A stretch of 64,000 bases of DNA from Acidovorax sp. MR-S7 (GTDB taxonomy: Bacteria > Pseudomonadota > Gammaproteobacteria > Burkholderiales > Burkholderiaceae_C): assembly GCF_000400995.2 (NCBI RefSeq), contig NZ_DF238999.1:1-64000 (forward strand). Direction: 5' to 3'. The position numbers were made by a program, and so were the translations under genes. Shown here in pieces: positions 44,228-51,934 of the stretch. How positions within the stretch are numbered: the stretch's first letter is position 1; every line of letters begins with the position of its first letter. A model generated the notes under the pieces. That model worked only from the letters and a program-made list of their open reading frames with translations, did no database searches and was not told the DNA's origin.

Positions 44228-45166
44228 TCACTGAAAATCAACGCTGCCCAGGAACACCTGCCCCTGGCGCTCGCAGCATGCGTAGGGCCGCCACAGGGCC
44301 CACGCATAGCCCCCCTGCTTGGCCTGGGTCAGCGTGCCGCTGTGCGGAAACACCACGCAGCTGTTGGACAGGGTGGGCGTGAGCTCCTGCCACTTGCCCG
44401 TCGAGGCGTCGCCCTCCTTCAGGGCGCCTGCCGGCCAGTAGCCGGGACGAGCGCTCGCGAGCAGCGGCTGGTAGACGTGGACTTGTCCCCGTCGTGTGAC
44501 GATGTCGCCTGCACGCTGTGCGACAACGGCGCCAGCCTTGTGGTCATCCGTCTGGTGCAGGAAGCCGCCGCGTGGATACACGTTGCCCCAGAGGTTCAGC
44601 GAGGTGCGTGCGCCGACCTCGCGCAGGCCGGGTGTCAGCGCCTCGGGATAAACGGACTCGGGGACGTTGTAGCGCCAGGCCAGTGTGTCCAGGGTGCTGA
44701 GCAGATATGGCATGAACGCGGTTCCGGCACCCTCGCAGATGTAGCCTGACGACGAGGCGAACTCGCTGAAGACCAAGGCGCCGGGATGGCCGATGACATC
44801 GGCGTTCTTGAACTTGGCGAGGTTGTTCTCGTGGTCCTCGTTGGTAGTCCCATCCCCACCATCCTCAGCGGATGCGTTGGGCGGGCTCATGGACCGCACC
44901 TCGACCCAGGGGTTCTCGCCGGTGTTGCTGTAGCTTGACACCACCGCATCCGGAACGTAGTGGCGCACCTTGATAGACGTACGCACCGTGCAGCCAGTCC
45001 ATGTGCAGTACAGCCAGTAGCAGATGCCGACGACGCGGTACTCCAGGCAGTCCGGCGACATGACGGACGACACGATGGTGGAGGTGTTGAGCGCGAAGCT
45101 GGAAGCGGCCCCGCACAGCAGGGCGGCGGCAGCACCAGCGCGCAGGCGGAAGAACAGGGATTTCAT
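44228..45166 (-). CDS. Integrating conjugative element protein, TIGR03756 family (TraU-like)
   Basis: A 312-residue exported, cysteine-rich protein: signal peptide (AGAAAALLCGAASSFA), SSVMSPDCLEYRVVGICYWLYCTWTGCTVRTSIKVRHYVPD, and the C-terminal WALWRPYACCERQGQVFLG. This is the family pattern of TIGR03756 and resembles TraU of F-type systems. It overlaps the TIGR03757 gene by 4 bp and precedes the TIGR03755 gene by 9 bp. Confidence 0.9.
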   Translation of the reverse strand: MKSLFFRLRAGAAAALLCGAASSFALNTSTIVSSVMSPDCLEYRVVGICYWLYCTWTGCTVRTSIKVRHYVPDAVVSSYSNTGENPWVEVRSMSPPNASAEDGGDGTTNEDHENNLAKFKNADVIGHPGALVFSEFASSSGYICEGAGTAFMPYLLSTLDTLAWRYNVPESVYPEALTPGLREVGARTSLNLWGNVYPRGGFLHQTDDHKAGAVVAQRAGDIVTRRGQVHVYQPLLASARPGYWPAGALKEGDASTGKWQELTPTLSNSCVVFPHSGTLTQAKQGGYAWALWRPYACCERQGQVFLGSVDFQ

Positions 45167-45600
45167 GGGTGCTCCCTGCGGTACCGATCGATGCGGGCCA
45201 ACGCCTTGTCCACGTGGGACTCGCCGTAGACGACATACCTCTGGTCGACCACTACCGCAGGGACTGTTGCCACGCCCAGGCTCCAGGCGTCCGTTACGCC
45301 CTGGAAGGCGGCCTGCAGACGGCGCTGCAGGGCCATGCCGCCCTCTCGGAGCCGCAGGCGTGCGATGCGCTCGGCCTCGGATGGGTCGCCGGGAAGCAGT
45401 GCCGCCAGTTCCGCCTCGATGCGCTGAGCGGCATCAAGGTTAATCACGCGAGCAGGCACGTAGGAGCCCAGCGGCGGCCGAGTGGAGTCGGAGATGAACC
45501 AGACTTCCTGCGCGACGGCAGGACAAGACATAGCGAGGGCGGCTATGGCGGCCAATGCATACTTGCACTGACGCAGGTGTCGCGGAGCTGGAAGTGACAT
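45163..45600 (-). CDS. Integrating conjugative element protein, TIGR03757 family (TrbC-like)
   Basis: A 145-residue exported protein: signal peptide ending at AVAQEVWF, then EVWFISDSTRPPLG, INLDAAQRIEAELAALLPGDPSEAERIARLR and TDAWSLGVATVPAVVVDQRYVVYGESHVDKAL. The VATVPAVVVD segment is typical of TIGR03757/TrbC-like proteins. The ATG at 45600 is used, since the upstream start would be a TTG. It leads the tra sub-operon 45600-40905. Confidence 0.88.
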   Translation of the reverse strand: MSLPAPRHLRQCKYALAAIAALAMSCPAVAQEVWFISDSTRPPLGSYVPARVINLDAAQRIEAELAALLPGDPSEAERIARLRLREGGMALQRRLQAAFQGVTDAWSLGVATVPAVVVDQRYVVYGESHVDKALARIDRYRREHP

Positions 45601-45803
45601 GGTGAGGGCCAAGAGAGGTAGGGCCCCGCTAGTTCAAACCAATGCGCCGGCACTCGCTACAAACAATGCGCAGTGGGACCTGCCCCTATTGGTGACTGTG
45701 GATAGCGCGTTTACCCATGCAGTGGTCACCAGCACCGCTGAACGGGTGTGTACAGCCATGCGATATAAACCAGGGATCACAACCCTCAATTCCAACCAGC
45801 AAC

Positions 45804-46115
45804 ATGAATCGCGTCGAACTCGTCGAAATCCTGGCTTCCAAAAACGATCTGTCCAAGGCAGCAGCCAATGCGGTACTCGAAACGTTGATCGACACCATCC
45901 AGTCGGCCGTCAAAAAGGGGGATGCCGTTCAACTGGTCGGCTTCGGCACCTTCAAGTCCGCAAAGCGTGCGGCGCGTACTGGCAAGAACCCTGCCACGGG
46001 CGCGGCCCTGAAGATTCCCGCATCGACAGTGCCTAAGTTCGTTGCCGGCGCGAAGTTCAAGGCCGTGGTCGACCCCAAGGCCGCTAAGCGCAAAGCCGAG
46101 AAGGCTGGCAAGTAG
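45804..46115 (+). CDS. hup: HU-family DNA-binding protein
   Basis: A 103-residue HU-type histone-like protein: MNRVELVEILASKNDLSKAAANAVLETLIDTI, VQLVGFGTFKSAKRAARTGKNPATG and a basic, lysine-rich tail (PKAAKRKAEKAGK). The ATG at 45804 is chosen because HU proteins begin MNxxEL; earlier in-frame starts add 29 unrelated residues. It may compact ICE DNA or assist recombination and replication. It is divergent from the TIGR03757 operon and heads the accessory block. Confidence 0.9.
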   Translation: MNRVELVEILASKNDLSKAAANAVLETLIDTIQSAVKKGDAVQLVGFGTFKSAKRAARTGKNPATGAALKIPASTVPKFVAGAKFKAVVDPKAAKRKAEKAGK

Positions 46116-46209
46116 GCCTGGCCTGAGTCATGCCGCTGGTGGTGCAGCCGAGCGGCACAGGATCATCGCGTGACCTCAATCCACTTCACCGGATACGGTG
46201 CCATCGACC

Positions 46210-46686
46210 ATGACTGCATTTTCTGAATCGTTCCGATCGGAAGTCGCCCGCATTGCTCGCAAGGAAAACAAGGGAGAGGTCGCATCCTTGCGCAAAGCGG
46301 TAACGAGCCAGCGCGGAGACATCGCAGCGCTCAAGCGTGACGTCAAGGAACTTGCGAGCCAGGTGCGCAGCCTGACCAAGGCGTTGGAGAGAGCCATCGT
46401 GGGGGCCGAGCAGCGGCGACCAGCGCAGCAGACTGAGGCCGCCTCCGAGCAGGGGCCGGCGACGCGCAGAGGCCGTGCTTTTGTCTTCAGCCATGAGGCG
46501 CTGGTGGCCAAGCGGCAAGCGTTCCAGATGACGCAGAAGGAGATGGCGCGCCTGCTCGGTGTCTCGTCGCTGAGCGTCTACAAATGGGAGAAGGGCACGG
46601 TCACGCCCCGTGAGGCCCAACTCGTGAGCGTGCGCAAAGTGCTCAAGATGGGCGTGCGTGAAGCCCGCAGGCTGATTGCGGAGTGA
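46210..46686 (+). CDS. Helix-turn-helix (Xre-type) DNA-binding protein
   Basis: A 158-residue protein with a helical N-terminal part (residues 1-70, coiled-coil-like: VASLRKAVTSQRGDIAALKRDVKELASQVRSLTKALERA) and a C-terminal Xre-type HTH (EALVAKRQAFQMTQKEMARLLGVSSLSVYKWEKGTVTPREAQLVSVRKV). It resembles regulators found near HU genes on ICEs. The ATG at 46210 is preferred over a GTG at 46198. Confidence 0.8.
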   Translation: MTAFSESFRSEVARIARKENKGEVASLRKAVTSQRGDIAALKRDVKELASQVRSLTKALERAIVGAEQRRPAQQTEAASEQGPATRRGRAFVFSHEALVAKRQAFQMTQKEMARLLGVSSLSVYKWEKGTVTPREAQLVSVRKVLKMGVREARRLIAE

Positions 46687-46836
46687 GCGGCTTCTAGCGG
46701 AACTAGGCGACGGTTGCGTACGACTGGCCTGTGCGCAGTGCAGGTGGGCGTGGCGGTTGGAAAGCTTGGGGGCCAGTGCAGCGCCCATGCGGTGAGAGGA
46801 TCGGCCATCACAGTGGCTTTGTCGGCGACGAGATAT

Positions 46837-47427
46837 ATGAGAGAACTTGCAACCGAGACATCCCGGCGACGTCTACTCGGCACGGCCCGCAGTTTGATGC
46901 TCGTGACCGCTTTCACCAACGTGCTCGGAGCGTTTGCGGCGACCGCAGCCGACGACGAGGCGTTGTGGGGAAAGCTGGAGGCTGCGAAATGGGTGCGGGA
47001 TGGCAACCCGAAAGCGCCGCGGGTGGTCTATGTCATCACGGATCCGAACTGCCAGTGGTGCCACCGCTTCTGGGAGGCATCCCGCCCTTGGGTCAAGGCA
47101 GGGCAGGTTCAGGTGCGTCATCTGCTGGTCGGCATCGTGCGATCCGATAGCGCCAGGAAGGCTGCGGCCATTCTCGGTGCCAAGGATCCTGCAGCCGCCA
47201 TCGAGCAAAACGAGATCGCCTTCTCCCACGGCGGCATTCCTCCCGCATTCGCTGTCTCCACAGCGGTGGAGCAGGTTTTGGAGGCCAACTTGCTGCTGAT
47301 GCGCGAACTGGGTTTTCGTGGGACCCCCGCGCTGATCTCCCGTAACGGCACGGGCAGCGTGGAGCGGGTGGCGGGTTTTCCGCGCAGCAATCGGCTCGAT
47401 GCCGTGATGGGTTCGCCGGCACCCTGA
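46837..47427 (+). CDS. Periplasmic thiol:disulfide interchange protein, DsbG/DsbC-like thioredoxin fold
   Basis: A 196-residue thioredoxin-fold protein. An N-terminal twin-arginine-like or hydrophobic signal (SRRRLLGTARSLMLVTAFTNVLGAFAATA) is followed by the CQWC active site (Cys72-Cys75) and the cis-proline loop FRGTPAL. The ATG at 46837 is chosen because a TTG start upstream would add 41 unlike residues and hide the signal. Likely substrates are cysteine-rich ICE proteins such as the TIGR03756 family. Confidence 0.82.
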   Translation: MRELATETSRRRLLGTARSLMLVTAFTNVLGAFAATAADDEALWGKLEAAKWVRDGNPKAPRVVYVITDPNCQWCHRFWEASRPWVKAGQVQVRHLLVGIVRSDSARKAAAILGAKDPAAAIEQNEIAFSHGGIPPAFAVSTAVEQVLEANLLLMRELGFRGTPALISRNGTGSVERVAGFPRSNRLDAVMGSPAP

Positions 47428-47634
47428 AGCGGTTGACCGAGCCTCAGAACGGGGCGAACGCCAAGCCTGTGTGAGCGGACCTTATCGACGCAAGGAAGTT
47501 CTGCTGTGGGCGCGCGCAACATGGCAGGAAATTTCCTTCGGACCCATGGAATAAAACCGGGACAACGGACGTCTGCTGCGATGACGGACCACGGTGGCCG
47601 TCGAACTCCCGGTCAATCTCTTCTTGGAGCCCCC

Positions 47635-48072
47635 ATGCTAAAACGCCTGTTCCTTGCTTCCGTGGTCAGCGGCCTCTCCCTGCTGGCTGGCGCTGTTCAC
47701 GCCGCAGCTGCCGACGATGCCCGCGACCATTTCCAGGCCATCGCCGCTGGCGACGTCGACGCGGTGATGCGTGCTTACGCCGAGGGCGCCCAGCTCCAAT
47801 GGGTCGGTGGACCGCTGGACGGCAGCTATTCCGGCGGCGATGCCATCCGCGGCGTCTGGGCAAAGTTCGCGGGGTCGCAGGGACCCCTCAAGCTCCAGGT
47901 CGGCGCGATCGAAGAGTCGATGAACCCCAAGGGCTCGACGGTATCGGCGAACGTGCTGTTCGAGGGCAAGGCCCGCGTCCCGGTGCGCTACGTCCTGACG
48001 TTTCGCGAGGGCAGGATCGTCAATGAGGTCTGGCAGGTCGACCCCAAGCTGTCCGTGGCTCAGACCCACTGA
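47635..48072 (+). CDS. SnoaL/DUF4440-like NTF2-fold exported protein
   Basis: A 145-residue protein with a signal peptide (LFLASVVSGLSLLAGAVHAAAA). The NTF2-like fold shows as DARDHFQAIAAGDVDAVMRAYAEGAQLQWVGGPLDGSYSGGDAIRGVWAKFAG and VRYVLTFREGRIVNEVWQVD. It starts the set of four closely spaced genes with the sigma factor 11 bp behind it. Function unknown; small-molecule binding is typical of the fold. Confidence 0.75.
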   Translation: MLKRLFLASVVSGLSLLAGAVHAAAADDARDHFQAIAAGDVDAVMRAYAEGAQLQWVGGPLDGSYSGGDAIRGVWAKFAGSQGPLKLQVGAIEESMNPKGSTVSANVLFEGKARVPVRYVLTFREGRIVNEVWQVDPKLSVAQTH

Positions 48073-48083
48073 GCCGCTCCGCC

Positions 48084-48590
48084 ATGAGCGTGCATGACGA
48101 GCAAGTCCTGCTGACCTGGCTGCCACGACTAAGGCGCTATGCGCGCGCGCTGACCAGTCAACGGGAAGACGCGGACGACCTCGTCCAGGAGACGCTGGAG
48201 CGTGCCTGGACCAAGGCATCGCATTGGTCCCAAATTACCGACATGCGGGCCTGGCTCTTCAGCATCATGCACAACCTGTACATCGACCGGGTGCGGCGGC
48301 CTGGCGTCACCACCGTCGAATGGCAAGAGGGGGAGGACGCGAGCGTTGCCACCCCCTCCACCAGCCGATTGGAACTCTTCGACCTGCAGGATGCGCTGCG
48401 CCACCTGAGCGCCGAGCAGCGGGAAGTCGTGCTGCTGATCGGCCTGGAAGGCATGACCTATGCAGAGGTAGCGCAAACGCTAGGCATTCCCACGGGTACC
48501 GTCATGTCGCGCCTGGCGCGCGGACGCGAGCGTCTGCGCTCGCTGATGGAGGGGAGCACGCCACCCGTGCGCATGAAAGTCGTGAAGTGA
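48084..48590 (+). CDS. ECF-type RNA polymerase sigma factor
   Basis: A 168-residue group IV (ECF) sigma factor: region 2 (WLPRLRRYARALTSQREDADDLVQETLERAWTKA...MRAWLFSIMHNLYID) and region 4 (LFDLQDALRHLSAEQREVVLLIGLEGMTYAEVAQTLGIPTGTVMSRLARGRERLR). It lies 11 bp after the SnoaL-like gene and 9 bp before its probable anti-sigma factor. It should drive expression of this block in response to envelope or oxidative cues. Confidence 0.92.
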   Translation: MSVHDEQVLLTWLPRLRRYARALTSQREDADDLVQETLERAWTKASHWSQITDMRAWLFSIMHNLYIDRVRRPGVTTVEWQEGEDASVATPSTSRLELFDLQDALRHLSAEQREVVLLIGLEGMTYAEVAQTLGIPTGTVMSRLARGRERLRSLMEGSTPPVRMKVVK

Positions 48591-48599
48591 ACCGCTGCC

Positions 48600-49427
48600 A
48601 TGAACACCGTCCAGTCCCCCATCACTGAAGCCGACCTGCATGCGTTGGTAGACGGTCAACTGACCGAAAGCCGTGCGCGCGAGGTCGAGGCCTACCTTGC
48701 CGCTCATCCGGACGACGCGCACCGCGTAGCGGCTTGGCGAGCGCAAAACCGCGAACTGCATGGGTTGTTTGACGGCGTGGCCGACGAGCCGATCCCAGCC
48801 GGGTTGTTACGGGAGGCGCGTCCTGTTGCGCGCTGGACCCTGTGGCGCTTGGCGGCCAGTGTGGCTTTGGTACTTGCCGGGGGTATGCTCGGATGGGGGC
48901 TGCGCGGCGAAGTCACGGCCTCGCCTGGACAAGGACTTGGCTTCGCAGGGGAAGGGGCTGGCTTCGTCCAGCGGGCCGCGGTTGCCCACGCGGTCTTCGT
49001 GCCGGACCAACGCAGGGCCGTGGAAATCGACGGGGTCCATGAGGACCAGCTCGTCACCTGGTTGTCCAAGCGCATGGGCAGCGCCATGAATCCGCCGCGC
49101 CTGCAAGCGCTCGGCTATACCCTGGAAGGCGGTCGCTTGCTGCCCGGTGGCGCAGGCCCCGTGGCGCAGTTCATGTACCGCGACTCGGCAGGAACGCGGC
49201 TTACCTTGTACGTTTCCAATGAGGTGCGCGCCGCCACGTCGGCTGGCCGGGCCGAAGGCGGGAGCCTGCACAGCGGCACCGCGTTCCGGTTCGCGCGAGA
49301 GGGCGACGTCAATGTCTTCTACTGGATCGACGGTCCATTTGGCTATGCGCTTTCCTCGTTTTCAGGCCGGGCGGAACTGGAGCGCGTCTCTGCCGAGGTC
49401 TATCGACAGATCGGCCACAGCAAGTAG
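48600..49427 (+). CDS. Membrane-bound anti-sigma factor
   Basis: A 275-residue protein with an N-terminal cytoplasmic helical domain (TEADLHALVDGQLTESRAREVEAYLAAHPDDAHRVAAWRAQNRELH), one transmembrane segment (LWRLAASVALVLAGGMLGWGL, residues about 80-100) and a periplasmic domain. This is the layout of anti-sigma factors that pair with ECF sigma factors. It starts 9 bp after the sigma gene. The zinc-binding cysteines of ChrR-type proteins are absent. Confidence 0.85.
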   Translation: MNTVQSPITEADLHALVDGQLTESRAREVEAYLAAHPDDAHRVAAWRAQNRELHGLFDGVADEPIPAGLLREARPVARWTLWRLAASVALVLAGGMLGWGLRGEVTASPGQGLGFAGEGAGFVQRAAVAHAVFVPDQRRAVEIDGVHEDQLVTWLSKRMGSAMNPPRLQALGYTLEGGRLLPGGAGPVAQFMYRDSAGTRLTLYVSNEVRAATSAGRAEGGSLHSGTAFRFAREGDVNVFYWIDGPFGYALSSFSGRAELERVSAEVYRQIGHSK

Positions 49428-49470
49428 CGGTCCGAAGCCTGTTTTCTATTTCTTCTTACAGAGTACATCC

Positions 49471-50280
49471 ATGCAAAGTTCCAGAATTTCCGCAAGCCTT
49501 TCCAAGGCCCTTCGCGTGGCTGCGGCCATCGCGCTGGTTTCGGCAGCGATGACCTCGGCGGCGAAGGAGCCGGCGACGATCAATGTCTATGGCCCGGGTG
49601 GCCCGGCGCCAGCCATGAAGGAAGCAGCCCAGGCGTACGGTGCGGCCAGCGGGGTCAAGGTCAACGTGGTGGCGGGACCTACTCCGCAGTGGGTGGAGAA
49701 GGCCAAGGCGGATGCCGATGTCGTGTTCAGCGGCGCTGAGAACATGATGAGCGACTTCGCCAAGGCGCTACCGGGTGCCTTCGAACTGCGTGATGCGGAG
49801 CCGCTCTTCTTGCGTCCGGTGGCGATCCTGGTGCGCCCGGGCAATCCGAAGGGCATCCAGGGCTTCCGTGATCTGCTGAAACCGGGCATCAAGGTTCTGG
49901 CCGTCGCGGGGGCTGGTCAAACGGGGCTGTGGGAAGACGTCGCGGGGCGCACGGGAGACATCGAGGTGGTGAAGGCGTTCCGGCGCAACCTGGTATTGCC
50001 GGAGGCGGCCAACAGCGCATTGGCGCGGCAGCAGTGGACCCAGCAACCTGAGATAGACGCTTGGTTGATCTGGAACATCTGGCAGGTCGCCAATCCCGAC
50101 TTGGCGCAGGTCGTGCCCGTGGAGGAACCGTATCGGATCTACCGGGACACCGGCGTGGTGCTTACCGCCAAAGGAAAGAATGCTGAAGGGGCCCGCGGCT
50201 TCGTCGCCTATCTGAAATCCGACGATGGTCGGCGTGTTTTCGCCAAGTGGGGGTGGGATACGAAACCAGTCACGCGGTAG
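49471..50280 (+). CDS. AcfC-like periplasmic substrate-binding protein
   Basis: A 269-residue exported binding protein. After the signal peptide (VAAAIALVSAAMTSAAKEPA) come INVYGPGGPAPAMKEAAQAYG, VNVVAGPTPQWVEKAKADADVVFSGAENMM and AEPLFLRPVAILVRPGNPKGI, typical of the AcfC family related to molybdate/sulfate-binding proteins. The ATG at 49471 begins the signal peptide. It is the last gene of the sigma-controlled set, 43 bp after the anti-sigma gene; no transporter permease is nearby. Confidence 0.8.
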   Translation: MQSSRISASLSKALRVAAAIALVSAAMTSAAKEPATINVYGPGGPAPAMKEAAQAYGAASGVKVNVVAGPTPQWVEKAKADADVVFSGAENMMSDFAKALPGAFELRDAEPLFLRPVAILVRPGNPKGIQGFRDLLKPGIKVLAVAGAGQTGLWEDVAGRTGDIEVVKAFRRNLVLPEAANSALARQQWTQQPEIDAWLIWNIWQVANPDLAQVVPVEEPYRIYRDTGVVLTAKGKNAEGARGFVAYLKSDDGRRVFAKWGWDTKPVTR

Positions 50281-50460
50281 TTCTATCGTGCAGTGTCTTC
50301 CGGCTTCAGCAGACGCTGGCTGGTGGCAGAACACGCCGTTGCTGATGAATGGAGGACTCTCTGTATGAAATGCGCAGGACACGCTCAGGTGCGTGTGCAC
50401 CGGGAGCGATCCTGCGCGGGGATGATTGGTTGCGCTCGGATAGCGCGATGCGAAACTTCG

Positions 50461-50955
50461 CTACATCAAGCCGGCTTCGGCGAACGAAAACGGCGTGCCT
50501 TGGCCGACGATGATGTGGTCCAGCACCCGCACGTCGATGAGAGACAGTGCGGCTCTCAGCCTCTCGGTCAGATGGCGGTCCGCGCTGGATGGCTCAGTGG
50601 AGCCCGAGGGGTGCTGATGAGCAAAAATCACCGCGCCGGCGTTCAATTCCAATGCCCGCTGCACGACGACACGCGGATAGACCGCGCTCGAATCGAGCGT
50701 GCCCCTGAACATCGGCTCATAGGCCAGCACGCGGTGCTGGCTGTTCATGAACACGATGGCGAACACTTCGTTCGGCTCGGCGACGAGTTTCAGGCGTAGG
50801 TAGTCCTTCACGGCCTGCGGCTGGGAGAGAAACGGACCAGCCTTGAAAATTCGCTGCTCCAGCAGCGCGATGGCTCGTTGGATGATCCAGTCGTTGTGCT
50901 GGGATGAGATGGCGGGGAGCGACTCCACGCAGGAGTCATCGACGACGAGAGACAT
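50461..50955 (-). CDS. radC: RadC-family JAMM-motif protein
   Basis: A 164-residue protein of the RadC/JAB family. The metal site is Glu63 with His113, His115 and Asp126 in HQHPSGSTEPSSAD. ICE-borne RadC proteins are common backbone markers; their biochemical role is unclear. The ATG at 50955 is preferred; an in-frame start at 51039 would add 28 unlike residues. The N-terminal helix-hairpin-helix part of long RadC proteins is missing, as usual for mobile copies. Confidence 0.9.
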   Translation of the reverse strand: MSLVVDDSCVESLPAISSQHNDWIIQRAIALLEQRIFKAGPFLSQPQAVKDYLRLKLVAEPNEVFAIVFMNSQHRVLAYEPMFRGTLDSSAVYPRVVVQRALELNAGAVIFAHQHPSGSTEPSSADRHLTERLRAALSLIDVRVLDHIIVGQGTPFSFAEAGLM

Positions 50956-51136
50956 GGCGGACCTCCAGGAAGTGAACGGAGGGCGCCACCCTGGGAGGGC
51001 AAGCCCTTCCGGGGATGGAAACAGCGGAACAAGGTGCATCCACCACCGCGCAGCGGTGATTGTTCGCAGCCAGGATGCGAAGCGAACGGGTCGCGGTCAG
51101 CGCGGCAAGCCGCGCCGTAGCCTCCAAGACCGAGGG

Positions 51137-51922
51137 CTACCTGGGCATGTCGCCGACAACGTCGGCAGGCATTTCGGATGTGGGGTTGGCCGGGGTGGGC
51201 GCCGGGTCGCTGGCCGGTTCGCCAGCCGCCAGCATGTCCATCGCTGACAGCAATGCGTCACCTTCGACGAGGCCTTGCAGCAGGATCGACTTCCCCGTTA
51301 CACGATCGTGCAGGCGCAGCGATGGAGTGGCGGTGACGCCGGATTTCGCGGCTTCGGCGGATTGCTGGCGGATGGCCGTGTCGGGCCGATCGCTCGTGAG
51401 GCATTGCTCGATGGCGGGCGTCAGCTCGGGATAGCGCAGCCCATCGGGCACACCCTGGCCGTCGCTGCGCGTGTGCGCATACACCCAATCGGCGGCCTTC
51501 CAGAACCCGGCATGGCCTGCGGTCTCGCCCGCGCATTCGGCCAGGCGCGCTTCGGCGGATGCGGCCGGCTCGTGGGCGGCGAGCGGCAAGTGATGCCATT
51601 GCAGGCTCACGTCTTGCTGGGTGCCGAGCCACTGGCGCAGCTTGGGCGAATACTCCTTGCAGTACGGGCACTCCAGGTCTGCGTAGAGCGTGGCCGTAAA
51701 GCGTGCGTCGGCATTGCCCAACCGCCAAGGGGGGCCGTCCGAGCGCGTGGCTTCCGTCGGCGGTACTGGCGGGTGCCCCGCCTCGCGCGGCGGCTGCACA
51801 AGCATCCAGGACAGCACTGCGGCGACCAGTGCGGCGCCCAGACCCCAGGACCAGCGCCGCCACCGGCGCGGGCGCCGGAATGCCTCCAGCTGCAGGGGGA
51901 TGGAAGGATGTTTCGGTTCCAT
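51137..51922 (-). CDS. Membrane-anchored DsbA-family thiol:disulfide oxidoreductase
   Basis: A 261-residue protein: a cytoplasmic basic start, one hydrophobic anchor (GLGAALVAAVLSWMLV, residues 27-42), then a DsbA-like thioredoxin domain with the CPYC active site (Cys85-Cys88) and the cis-proline loop VTATPSLRL. It sits 12 bp after the transfer ATPase gene, the usual place in MPF-G elements, and should form disulfides in mating-pair proteins. Confidence 0.88.
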   Translation of the reverse strand: MEPKHPSIPLQLEAFRRPRRWRRWSWGLGAALVAAVLSWMLVQPPREAGHPPVPPTEATRSDGPPWRLGNADARFTATLYADLECPYCKEYSPKLRQWLGTQQDVSLQWHHLPLAAHEPAASAEARLAECAGETAGHAGFWKAADWVYAHTRSDGQGVPDGLRYPELTPAIEQCLTSDRPDTAIRQQSAEAAKSGVTATPSLRLHDRVTGKSILLQGLVEGDALLSAMDMLAAGEPASDPAPTPANPTSEMPADVVGDMPR

Positions 51923-51934
51923 GGTGTGCTCCGG

